DNA of 12,289 nucleotides, from NCBI GenBank assembly GCA_964449175.1, contig CAYUYH010000062.1, forward strand, positions 1 to 12,289. The letters are read 5' to 3'. Position numbers and translations under genes: made by a program. The notes under the pieces are model-generated. The model saw only the letters and a list, made by a program, of their open reading frames with translations, was not told the origin of the DNA and ran no database searches. The stretch is from CAYUYH01 sp964449175 (GTDB taxonomy: Bacteria; Planctomycetota; Phycisphaerae; SM23-33). Positions 1 to 6,949 of this stretch are shown in pieces (the first letter of the stretch is position 1; every line of letters starts with the position of its first letter).

Positions 1-1244
1 CCCTCGGGCAGCTCGCCGCCGTCGGCTGCGGCGCCGATCAGGTGCTCCAGCAGGCGGACCTGGAAGCCGTCGGTGTCCTGACACTCGTCGATGAGCAGTT
101 GGCCCATGCCCTCTCGAAGCGAGCGGGCGACGGCCGGGTTGCCGGCCAGCAGCTTCTCGGTCGCCTCCAGCAGGTCTGTGAAGTCCAGCATGCCCCTGGC
201 CCGCTTGGCCGCGGCGTAGATGGCGTTGGCCCGCAACGCCAGTGCAGCCAGTGCGGCCAGGGCGTCGGCGGCGGCCTGGTCGGCCGGGCCGAACTGCTCG
301 GCGTAGACGGCGAACTCGCCCAGACGCTCGCCCAACTGCTTCACGCGCTGCCGGGCATCCTTGGCGCCATCAGACCCTCCCCACGCCTTGGGCGAGCCGA
401 TATTGCCGGGGGAACCCCGCTGTGCCTCGAACATCTCAGTCGTCGCCGCGGCTGGGTCGGCCAGGATCGAGCGTGCGATGGCCAGCTTGTCCTGGACGAA
501 CGCAGCCAACTTGTCGCCGGCGGCGACCGCGGCGCTGTCGCGGTCCAGGCCCTCGATCATCGCGGCGATCTCCGGATCGTCGGCAAGCCGCGTCCAGGCC
601 TGCTGCCGCTGCCGGTCGGCGGTCTCGCGCCATCGCGCCAGGACGGCCGAGCCGTCGCAATACTGCTCCAGACCGGCGACCGTGCGGCGGGCGATCAACT
701 GGCCGACCGACCGGATGACTCGCTCCAGCGGCAATCGCGAGATCAGCTCGGCCGCGCCGCTGTCCTGGTGTTCCACGGCGGCCAGCACGGCGCGCTCGGC
801 CGCCTCAGCGGCCATCTGCCGGGCCAGCAGCTCGTCGCCGCAGACGACGAAGTCCGGGTCCACGCCCGCGTCGATCGCATGGCTGCGCAGCAGCGACGCG
901 CAGAAGCCGTGGATGGTCGATATCCGCGCCTCACTGACGCCGGCCAACCACTGTAGCAGCCGCCGGCGGTCCTCGCTGCCGGCCTTGGCCGCGGCGGCGC
1001 GCTCTTTGAGGAACCGCCGCACGCGCTGGGACATCTCGACCGCGGCCTTGTCCGTGAACGTCAGCGCCACGAATCGCGACAGCGGATCGGGGCAGTCGCC
1101 CTCAGCCAGCAGAAGCTCCGTGAACCGCCTGCCCAGCACGAAGGTCTTGCCGCATCCGGCGCCGCTGCGCAGGGCGAGGTTCTCGTGGATGCGGCTGACG
1201 GCGGCGCGCCGCTGTGCGTCGGTGAGTTGCTCGCGTGGCGTCAC
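1..1244 (-). CDS. addA: AddA-like UvrD/Rep-family helicase-nuclease subunit, N-terminal part (cut by left window edge)
   Basis: Superfamily 1A helicase subunit of an AddAB-type complex, which unwinds and trims double-strand DNA ends for recombination. My reading of the minus strand from 1244 gives about 414 residues and is open to the window edge. It shows a Q-motif-like LTDAQRRA (7-14), Walker A GAGCGKT (28-34), motif Ia LTFTDKAAVEM (61-71), IHGFC (111-115), LDFTDLL (353-359) and the Walker B box LLIDECQDTD with D386/E387. The family usually reads DEFQDT, so Cys388 is a small variant. The later helicase motifs and any C-terminal nuclease lie outside the window. The start is GTG at 1244-1242, behind AGGAGGG with a 6-base spacer, and it overlaps the addB stop as GTGA, implying translational coupling. 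AddA is preferred over UvrD or RecB because the gene follows an AddB-like gene, but the missing C-terminus leaves this open. Confidence 0.85.
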   Translation of the reverse strand, partial: MTPREQLTDAQRRAAVSRIHENLALRSGAGCGKTFVLGRRFTELLLAEGDCPDPLSRFVALTFTDKAAVEMSQRVRRFLKERAAAAKAGSEDRRRLLQWLAGVSEARISTIHGFCASLLRSHAIDAGVDPDFVVCGDELLARQMAAEAAERAVLAAVEHQDSGAAELISRLPLERVIRSVGQLIARRTVAGLEQYCDGSAVLARWRETADRQRQQAWTRLADDPEIAAMIEGLDRDSAAVAAGDKLAAFVQDKLAIARSILADPAAATTEMFEAQRGSPGNIGSPKAWGGSDGAKDARQRVKQLGERLGEFAVYAEQFGPADQAAADALAALAALALRANAIYAAAKRARGMLDFTDLLEATEKLLAGNPAVARSLREGMGQLLIDECQDTDGFQVRLLEHLIGAAADGGELPE

Positions 1245-4200
1245 GGTCCGCCCTCCTGCTCGGCGTCGGCCTTGAGGGGGGCGCGATGCTTGGCGTACTG
1301 GCAGATGCGGCGGAACGGGCAGTAGGTGGGGCACTTGTGCGTAGGCAGCGCGTCGAATCGGCCGCTGCGGATCGAGCCGACGAACAGGCCCGCCTTGTCG
1401 ATCGTCGCCGACAGGGCCTTCTCGAAGTCGGCGTCGCCGCGGAACGTCTCACCCCAACGTTTGACCACGGCCAAGTACGTCTGCTTGTTGTCACGGCCGA
1501 CCTGATGGAACGCCCCGCCGAGGCACTCCTCGCCCAGAAGCTGCGCGGCGGCGGCGGAATACAGCGGAAGCTGAAGCGCCCGGCCCGCGTCGATGTCTTT
1601 GCGCGTGGGCGGCTGGCCCGTCTTGTAGTCGACGACCAGCAGGCCCCTGCGATCGCTGGCCTTGATGCGGTCGATGCGGTCGATCCTGCCTCGCAGCCGG
1701 AATGGCCCCGCGGCCGTGGCGATCGTGACCGCTCCGTGGTCGCCGTCGGCATCGTCCAGGCCGAACGGCAGCTCGAAGTGCAGGCTCTCAGCCGACAGCT
1801 CGGCCGTTGCGGCATGCTCGGCCAGGAGGTACTCGCGCATGTCGTCGCGCATCCGCTGCCGCTGAATACGCCACAGCGCCGGATATGCCACCCCGCGCGC
1901 CTCCACCGCGGCTGACGCGGACGCCGCGGCCTGGTCCAGCGCGGCCGTCAGCTCGTCGCTAGCGACCGCGGCTAGATGGAAGCCTTCGCCGTGGCGAGCC
2001 GCCAGTTCGACGAACGTCGCGCACAGCACCTTATGGCAGAACAACCCGCGGTCGAGCGCGGTCAGGCGGTCGGTCGGCGCCTCCAGCGGACGCAGCGACA
2101 GCACGTGCGCGGCGAAGAACTGCCACGGGCAGGCGCCGTACGCGTTGAGCTGACTGGCTGAGAACACGGCCTGGTCGCCGAACTGGCGGGCGAGTTGTGC
2201 GAGCGAGTCGGCGTCAGTGATCCGCCCGTCGTATGCGTCGCACGGCCCGCGTCGCCAGCGGCGGCGCCTGGCCAGCAGACCCGGCGCGACGGTTGCGGCA
2301 TGGTGAGCGGCAGTGCGGGCTAGGTAGCCCAGGGCCGCGCCGGCCGGGTCGCAACCCTCGCTGAACAGCCCGGCCACCGCAGCCGTCAAGGTCTCCGTCT
2401 CGCCGGCCAGCTCGTCCGGGGCGGGCAGGAACCGTCCCGGCGGGATTCGCTCGACGATGCCGGCCTGCTCGGCTGCTTCCCATCCGCCCGCCGTCGCCAG
2501 CAGCGACGTGACGAAGCTGCTCACCTCGGCCGGTCGGCCGGCGGCGTCGGAATCCATGAAGCTCAGCGTCAGCGTCTCAGCCGCGCGTGAGACGGCCAGG
2601 TAGAACAGCAGCATCTCGCGCGCGGTCAGGTCGTCGCGCGTGTCCAGCGACACGCCGCGGTCGGCCCATGCCAGCCGGTCGCGCTGGGAGATCAGCGAGC
2701 TGTCCTGGAAGCGTCGCGGGAAGTGCCCCTCGCCGGCGCCGAGGCAGAAGACGTGGCGGAAGCTCATCGCGCGGGCGTCCAGCACGCCGAGGACGTCGAC
2801 AGCTGCCGGCCCGCGCGGCGGCGGGCAGGAAGCGGCGGCCAGTGCCAACCGCACGTGATCGAGCGGCGGGGGCGGGGATGGCAGCTCGGCCAGGACGGCC
2901 TCCAGTGCGGCCAGGGCGCGGAGGTCGCGGGCGATTGTTTCGTCGTCTTCGTGGTCGCAGGCGGCGGCGCGGAGCTGAAGGCGGTCGGCCAACATGCCCA
3001 GCGCGCCGCGCCGGTCGGATGCACCCCTGGCTGCGTCGCACAGGTCGAACAGTGCCTCGAACATCTCACCGGCGCGGCGTATGTCGCCCGGCTCGACTGC
3101 CGGCGGGATCGGCTGATCTTCATCATCCGGCGCGGTCCCGGCGGCGAGCTGCTCGGCGATTCGTTCTGCCGAGCGGGCGTAGGCATTTCGCCCGGCCGAG
3201 ATGTTGCCGTAGCGGATGACGAACTCCGCGGCGGCTGTCGTCGTCGCGTCGAACTCGCCCAGCGCCCGCGGGCGGAAGTAGCTGCTCTTGATGACCCGCA
3301 GCACGTCGCGGTAGGCGTACTCGCCGCCCAGGCCGGCTGCGTCCAGGGCAAAGCGGACGATTGCGCAGTCCCGCAGCGGCTGGGCGGCCTGGCGGATGGG
3401 GATGTCGAACGCGGCGAAGATGCGCTCGATTGTTGGTCTGTACGTGTCGACGGCTCGCGCGAGCACGGCGATGCTGCCGGGCTCGGCGGCGCCGGCCAGC
3501 AGCCGCTTGACGCGCCGGGCGACGGCGGCGACCTCGGCCTCGATGCCGGATGCGGCGATCAGGCTGAGTCCCGCCGGTAGGGGACGCGGCGCGGCGTCGA
3601 AGTCGAACACCGCGTCCCAGAGCGGCGCCAGCGCAGTTGGCCGGCTGCGTTCGTCCTGGTCGACGTGCAGCTCGGCGAGGCGGTCGCCGAACGCGCGGCG
3701 GACGTTGTCCGCCGTGCGGGCCGTCCAGTGCCACAGCCTCTCGCGCCCGTCGTCGTCGTGCGGCAACGTTATCACGACCCGCCGCAGCATCCCGCTGAAC
3801 AGCACGAGCATCTCAAGCTGCGTGGGCGTGAAGTCGGTGAAGCCGTCGGCGACGACTGCCTCCACGCCGTCCAGTCCGCGCGGTGGGCTGTCGGGCGAGG
3901 CGGCCAGGCGATCCCGCGCCAGCCACATCAGCCCCTCCAGGTCGTAGGCCTGCTCCTCGTGCAGCCGCTGCTGGCAGGCCTCGTAGACGGCCAGGAGGTC
4001 GGCGCCCTTCTTGTCCGTCCTCGCGACGGCCTTGGCCAGGGTCTCCGGCTCGACGGCCGCCCGCTTCAGCTCGGCGATTGCCCTGTCCAGCGCGGAGATC
4101 ACTCCCGGCGTGTCGGCGACCCTGCCCAGGACGGCCAGCTTGCCCCCCGCCAGTAGACGGTCGACGATCTGCCGCAGCATCACCTGGCGGCGGGGGGCGG

Positions 4201-4507
4201 ACAGCGGCGCCGGCGCGCCCGCGTCGGCCAAGACCCTGGCGGCCAGGTCGGTGAAGGTCATCACCCTCGCCGCGACGATCACGCCGGCCTGGGCGTCGGC
4301 CAGCAGGCGTCGTCTCGTCGCGGTGACGGACGCGGCGTTCGGCGCGAGCAGGATGCACGCGCCGGGCCAGTCGGCGCAGTAGCGACGGTAGATGGCCAGT
4401 GCGGCGGATGTCTTGCCGCAAGCCGCCGGGCCGCGCAGCAGCACCGCCGGCGCCTCGGCCGAGAGTATCCGCTCCACAAGCTCGCCGTGAGGGGAACCGT
4501 CGATCAC
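1241..4507 (-). CDS. addB: AddB-like ATP-dependent nuclease subunit (inactive-helicase fold plus PD-(D/E)XK nuclease)
   Basis: Partner subunit of AddA, 1088 residues, close to the usual AddB length. The N-terminus has a Walker A GPAACGKT (26-33). Degenerate UvrD-like motifs follow: MTFTDLA, VADGFTDFTPTQLE, GAGEGHFPRR and YLAVSRAAETL. The C-terminal third has the RecB-type nuclease core: RGLFCHKVL, LRGRIDRID, VVDYKTG (D960, K962) and QLPLYS. Cysteines at 793 (in CPWQFF), 1059, 1063 and 1069 match the AddB plan, in which one upstream and three downstream cysteines clamp the nuclease with a 4Fe-4S cluster. The last three are spaced CX3CX5C rather than the CX2CX5C I know from Bacillus subtilis. 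The start is GTG at 4507, eight codons after an in-frame stop, with no clear Shine-Dalgarno; GTG at 4477 is an alternative and also keeps Walker A. The stop overlaps the addA start. A divergent LysR gene lies upstream. Confidence 0.86.
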   Translation of the reverse strand: MIDGSPHGELVERILSAEAPAVLLRGPAACGKTSAALAIYRRYCADWPGACILLAPNAASVTATRRRLLADAQAGVIVAARVMTFTDLAARVLADAGAPAPLSAPRRQVMLRQIVDRLLAGGKLAVLGRVADTPGVISALDRAIAELKRAAVEPETLAKAVARTDKKGADLLAVYEACQQRLHEEQAYDLEGLMWLARDRLAASPDSPPRGLDGVEAVVADGFTDFTPTQLEMLVLFSGMLRRVVITLPHDDDGRERLWHWTARTADNVRRAFGDRLAELHVDQDERSRPTALAPLWDAVFDFDAAPRPLPAGLSLIAASGIEAEVAAVARRVKRLLAGAAEPGSIAVLARAVDTYRPTIERIFAAFDIPIRQAAQPLRDCAIVRFALDAAGLGGEYAYRDVLRVIKSSYFRPRALGEFDATTTAAAEFVIRYGNISAGRNAYARSAERIAEQLAAGTAPDDEDQPIPPAVEPGDIRRAGEMFEALFDLCDAARGASDRRGALGMLADRLQLRAAACDHEDDETIARDLRALAALEAVLAELPSPPPPLDHVRLALAAASCPPPRGPAAVDVLGVLDARAMSFRHVFCLGAGEGHFPRRFQDSSLISQRDRLAWADRGVSLDTRDDLTAREMLLFYLAVSRAAETLTLSFMDSDAAGRPAEVSSFVTSLLATAGGWEAAEQAGIVERIPPGRFLPAPDELAGETETLTAAVAGLFSEGCDPAGAALGYLARTAAHHAATVAPGLLARRRRWRRGPCDAYDGRITDADSLAQLARQFGDQAVFSASQLNAYGACPWQFFAAHVLSLRPLEAPTDRLTALDRGLFCHKVLCATFVELAARHGEGFHLAAVASDELTAALDQAAASASAAVEARGVAYPALWRIQRQRMRDDMREYLLAEHAATAELSAESLHFELPFGLDDADGDHGAVTIATAAGPFRLRGRIDRIDRIKASDRRGLLVVDYKTGQPPTRKDIDAGRALQLPLYSAAAAQLLGEECLGGAFHQVGRDNKQTYLAVVKRWGETFRGDADFEKALSATIDKAGLFVGSIRSGRFDALPTHKCPTYCPFRRICQYAKHRAPLKADAEQEGGP

Positions 4508-4513
4508 GGCATC

Positions 4514-4542
4514 ATTCTGCCGCGCGAGTCAGCAGACCACAA
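4514..4542 (-). promoter_or_regulatory. Candidate promoter for addBA giving a leaderless transcript
   Basis: On the minus strand, a -35-like TTGTGG (4542-4537) and a -10-like CAGAAT (4519-4514) are separated by 17 bases. They match the sigma70 consensus at 3/6 and 4/6 positions. The predicted transcription start falls on or next to the GTG at 4507, which fits the lack of a ribosome binding site there. The match is modest and could be chance. Confidence 0.3.
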
Positions 4543-4578
4543 CACCCGCCTCGCTACCGGGTGCCGCGGAAACGCCGG

Positions 4579-4607
4579 TGGACAGGAGCTATTAGGCCTG
4601 CTAACAT
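4579..4607 (+). promoter_or_regulatory. Sigma70-type promoter of the LysR-family gene
   Basis: TGGACA at 4579-4584 matches the -35 consensus at 5/6. TAACAT at 4602-4607 matches the -10 at 4/6, and TG at 4599-4600 makes it an extended -10. The spacer is exactly 17 bases. Transcription would begin near 4614, about 38 bases before the ATG at 4652. The -10 lies in the loop of the inverted repeat 4595-4614. Confidence 0.6.
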
Positions 4608-4614
4608 GCAGGCC
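4595..4614. promoter_or_regulatory. Perfect inverted repeat over the LysR promoter -10, candidate operator
   Basis: GGCCTGC (4595-4601) and GCAGGCC (4608-4614) are perfect reverse complements around TAACAT, which is also the predicted -10 box. A dyad covering the -10 of a regulator's own promoter is the usual arrangement for autorepression by steric block. It is not a textbook T-N11-A LysR box, so binding by the LysR protein is inference. Confidence 0.5.
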
Positions 4615-4651
4615 GGACGGATAAGCGGCTCTCATACGTAAGGGTGACGGC

Positions 4652-5536
4652 ATGAACCTGGAAGTGATGAAGACGTTCTGCGACCTGGTGGACACGGGCA
4701 GTTTCTCGAAGGCAGCCGGGGAGAACTACATCTCGCAGTCGGCCGTCTCGCAGCAGCTTGCCAAGCTGGAGCGCGAGCTCGCCACGCAGCTCATCAGTCG
4801 CGGCGGCGGGCTGGTCGCGCCGACCGAGGCCGGCAAGGCGTTCTACGAGGGCGCCAAGGCTATCTTGCGGCGATACGAGCAACTGCTGGGCGAGGTGAAG
4901 TCCGCCGCCGACGCCGTCCGCGGCGTGCTGCGCGTGGGCACGATCTACTCGGTGGGCTTCTACCTGCTGGAGGCCCACGTTCGCAGATTCCTCCAGTCGC
5001 ATCCGGAGGTGAACCTGCACGTCGATTACACCAAGGCCAACCGCATCTATGCCGCGGTCGTCAGCGGGGAGATGGACCTTGGCGTGGTGGCCTATCCCGA
5101 GCGGCACCGATCGATCGAGATCATCCCGCTGGCCCAGGAGGAGCTGGCGCTGGTCTGCTCGCCTGTCCACCGCCTGGCCGGGGCGAAGCAGGTGGACGCA
5201 GGGGAGCTGGAGGGCGAGAACTTCGTTGCCTTCGAGTCCAACATCCCCACCCGCCGGCAGATCGACAAGACGCTCAAGGCGCACGGCGTGAAGGTGAACG
5301 TCGTCTCGGAGTTCGACAACGTCGAGCTGCTCAAGCGGGCGGTGGAGATCAACGCTGGGCTAAGCATCCTGCCTCGCGGCAACGTCGAGCGCGAGGTGGC
5401 CCACAAGGACCTGGCGGCAATTCCGTTCCGCGACAGCCGCAAGTGGTTCCGGTCACTGGGGATACTTAGGCGGCGCGGCAAGGCGGCCGGACCGGCGGAG
5501 AGGATGTTCCTGTCCATCCTGCGGGCGAAGGGCTAG
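4652..5536 (+). CDS. LysR-type transcriptional regulator
   Basis: Cytoplasmic DNA-binding regulator of 294 residues, the normal length for the family. Residues 1-60 form the winged helix-turn-helix, with F18SKAA, SQSAVSQQLAKLE (28-40) and the LVAPTEAGKAFY wing. A linker helix follows, then the periplasmic-binding-protein-like effector domain from about residue 90 (RVGTIYSVGFYLL, GEMDLGVVAYP, AGLSILPRG). Members usually act as tetramers, are activated by a small metabolite and often repress themselves. The ATG at 4652 follows AAGGGTGA at good spacing. The gene is divergent from addBA across 144 bases and converges on the M42 peptidase gene. Its effector and targets cannot be read from the sequence: neither neighbour is a typical biosynthetic or catabolic LysR target. 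Confidence 0.92.
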   Translation: MNLEVMKTFCDLVDTGSFSKAAGENYISQSAVSQQLAKLERELATQLISRGGGLVAPTEAGKAFYEGAKAILRRYEQLLGEVKSAADAVRGVLRVGTIYSVGFYLLEAHVRRFLQSHPEVNLHVDYTKANRIYAAVVSGEMDLGVVAYPERHRSIEIIPLAQEELALVCSPVHRLAGAKQVDAGELEGENFVAFESNIPTRRQIDKTLKAHGVKVNVVSEFDNVELLKRAVEINAGLSILPRGNVEREVAHKDLAAIPFRDSRKWFRSLGILRRRGKAAGPAERMFLSILRAKG

Positions 5537-5572
5537 CTATGGGAGCGGGCAGCGCCCTGTCTGGATGAAGGG

Positions 5573-5596
5573 GTGGCGGGGCTCCTGCCCCGCCGC
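5573..5596. repeat. GC-rich hairpin repeat, copy 1; candidate bidirectional terminator
   Basis: GGCGGGGC (5575-5582), loop TCCT, then GCCCCGCC (5587-5594) make a perfect 8-bp stem 38 bases after the LysR stop. No T-tract follows, so it is not a standard intrinsic terminator. A near-identical 24-base unit recurs inverted at 5626-5649 and direct at 11678-11701. A smaller GGGC/GCCC hairpin (5547-5557) precedes it. Confidence 0.65.
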
Positions 5597-5625
5597 CTGC
5601 GAGGACGTACAGATTATGCTCTTGC

Positions 5626-5649
5626 GCGGTGGGACGGGAGCCCCGCCGC
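5626..5649. repeat. GC-rich hairpin repeat, copy 2 (inverted relative to copy 1)
   Basis: The reverse complement matches copy 1 at 20 of 24 positions. GCGGTGGG (5626-5633) pairs with CCCGCCGC (5642-5649), including one T·G wobble, around an 8-base loop. It lies 46 bases past the M42 peptidase stop, so each gene of the convergent pair has its own copy in its 3' region. Confidence 0.6.
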
Positions 5650-5695
5650 GCCTCACAATAGCCTGCCAACCCGGCAGCAGTCACCACCGTGCGGC

Positions 5696-6760
5696 TCAGA
5701 CCTTGACCTTGAACCGCTCGCCGGTCTTGATGTCCAGCGCGACCGCGGCCAGCAGGTCGGCCGTGTGCTGGAGGTCGCGGAGGTCCATCAGTTCCACGGT
5801 CGTGTGCATGTAGCGCGTGGGGATGCCCAGCACCGTCGCCGGCACGCCGCCCTGCTTGTTGTGGATGGCCATCGCGTCGGTCCCGCCGGTCAGGCTGAAC
5901 GCCTCGACCTGGAGCTTGATGCGCTTTCGCCTGGCCACGGCGCGGATGCGGTCGACCAGCACGGGGTGATGCTCGCGACCGACCGAGACGGTCGGGCCGG
6001 CGCTGAGCTTGACCTCGCCGTGCTCCTTTACGTTCACTCCGGGGGAATCCGTCGCGTGCGTGACGTCGACGGCGACGGCGGCGTGCGGCGTGAAGTTGAA
6101 GACGTTCATGGTCGCGCCGATGCAGCCGACCTCCTCCTGTATCGAGCTGGCCGCGTAGATCGCGCACTTCAGCTTGCCGGCGGCCGCCAGGCGCAGCGCC
6201 TCGATGACGGTCCACGTGCCCACGCGATTGTCGAACGCGCGGGCGACGCCGATGTTCTTGTCCAGCATCTCGAAGTCGTCCACGAAGGTGATCGGATCGC
6301 CCACGGCCACGCGCCGCTTGGCGGCGGCGTCGTCGCGGGCGCCGATGTCGATGAAGCACTCGTGCATCTTCGGGGCCTTCTGCTCCTTGCCCTTCTCCAG
6401 CAGGTGGATTGCCGTCGCGCCGATCACGCCCTTGACGATCCCCTTGGCCGTGTGAATGTTCACCCGCTTGCCGCGCACCAGGGCCGGATCGACCCCGCCT
6501 ATCCGCTGGAAGTAGATGAAGCCCTTGTCGTCTATGTGCTTGATCATCAGCCCGAGCTCGTCGATGTGGCCGTCGAGCATGAGCTTGGGGTCGCCTTTGG
6601 GGTTCAGGATGGCCACGGCGTTGCCGTAGCTGTCGGTGCGGACCTCGTCGGCGTACTTGCGGGCGTAGTCGCACCATATCTTCTGGGCCTTGGACTCATA
6701 GCCGCTGGGCGAGGGCGTCGTCAGGAGCTTGCGGAGGAATTCGAGGGATTCTTTTCGCAT
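5696..6760 (-). CDS. M42 family metallopeptidase (glutamyl aminopeptidase/FrvX type)
   Basis: Cytoplasmic dinuclear metal aminopeptidase of 354 residues, the usual family length. All expected catalytic positions are present: H65 and D67 in GHIDE, D177 in AFDNRVG, E209 (catalytic base) and E210 in QEEVG, D232 in AVDVTH, and H319 in RYMHTTVE. The N-terminal SPSGYES and the internal PA-like dimerisation insert (about 75-165) are also typical. M42 enzymes form dodecameric particles that trim short peptides; some homologues were once annotated as endoglucanases, which is probably a mislabel. The ATG at 6760 follows AAAGGA with about nine bases of spacing, and a good promoter lies upstream. The gene appears monocistronic, convergent with the LysR gene and divergent from nadB. 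The exact peptide preference is unknown. Confidence 0.93.
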   Translation of the reverse strand: MRKESLEFLRKLLTTPSPSGYESKAQKIWCDYARKYADEVRTDSYGNAVAILNPKGDPKLMLDGHIDELGLMIKHIDDKGFIYFQRIGGVDPALVRGKRVNIHTAKGIVKGVIGATAIHLLEKGKEQKAPKMHECFIDIGARDDAAAKRRVAVGDPITFVDDFEMLDKNIGVARAFDNRVGTWTVIEALRLAAAGKLKCAIYAASSIQEEVGCIGATMNVFNFTPHAAVAVDVTHATDSPGVNVKEHGEVKLSAGPTVSVGREHHPVLVDRIRAVARRKRIKLQVEAFSLTGGTDAMAIHNKQGGVPATVLGIPTRYMHTTVELMDLRDLQHTADLLAAVALDIKTGERFKVKV

Positions 6761-6805
6761 CGGGCCGGTCCTTTATCTGTCGGGGTCGAACTCGTCAGCG
6801 CGGCG

Positions 6806-6834
6806 ACTCTACCGTTGTGGCCGCGGATTGACAA
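6806..6834 (-). promoter_or_regulatory. Sigma70-type promoter of the M42 peptidase gene
   Basis: On the minus strand, TTGTCA (6834-6829; 5/6 to TTGACA) and TAGAGT (6811-6806; 4/6 to TATAAT) are 17 bases apart. The predicted start is near 6799, giving a leader of about 39 bases that contains the AAAGGA site of the peptidase gene. Confidence 0.55.
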
Positions 6835-6909
6835 TAGTGTATTGGGCAAGCCCCCGCTGCCGCCGGATGCGTGCCGGGGCGGAGGCTCAAGGGGGCCCGA
6901 CGGTCGCGC

Positions 6910-6938
6910 TCGACAACGGGGGCGAGTCTGCATAGACT
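6910..6938 (+). promoter_or_regulatory. Candidate nadB promoter with an almost leaderless start
   Basis: TCGACA (6910-6915; 5/6) and TAGACT (6933-6938; 4/6) are 17 bases apart. Transcription would start near 6945, only about five bases before the nadB ATG at 6950. This fits the absence of any Shine-Dalgarno sequence there. Confidence 0.45.
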
Positions 6939-6949
6939 ATCGGACTTCC

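Noticed and set aside
42..1275. Plus-strand open frames opposite addA
   Set aside because: The complementary strand carries ordered UvrD helicase motifs; these frames have no recognisable domain and reflect GC-driven openness.
6828..6833. Perfect TTGACA on the plus strand upstream of nadB
   Set aside because: No acceptable -10 lies 16-18 bases downstream. The overlapping minus-strand TTGTCA fits a full promoter better.
5573..6949. Long open frame extending nadB upstream by some 459 codons
   Set aside because: It runs antisense to the well-supported M42 peptidase gene and stays open because of high GC. Family-like NadB sequence begins only after 6950.
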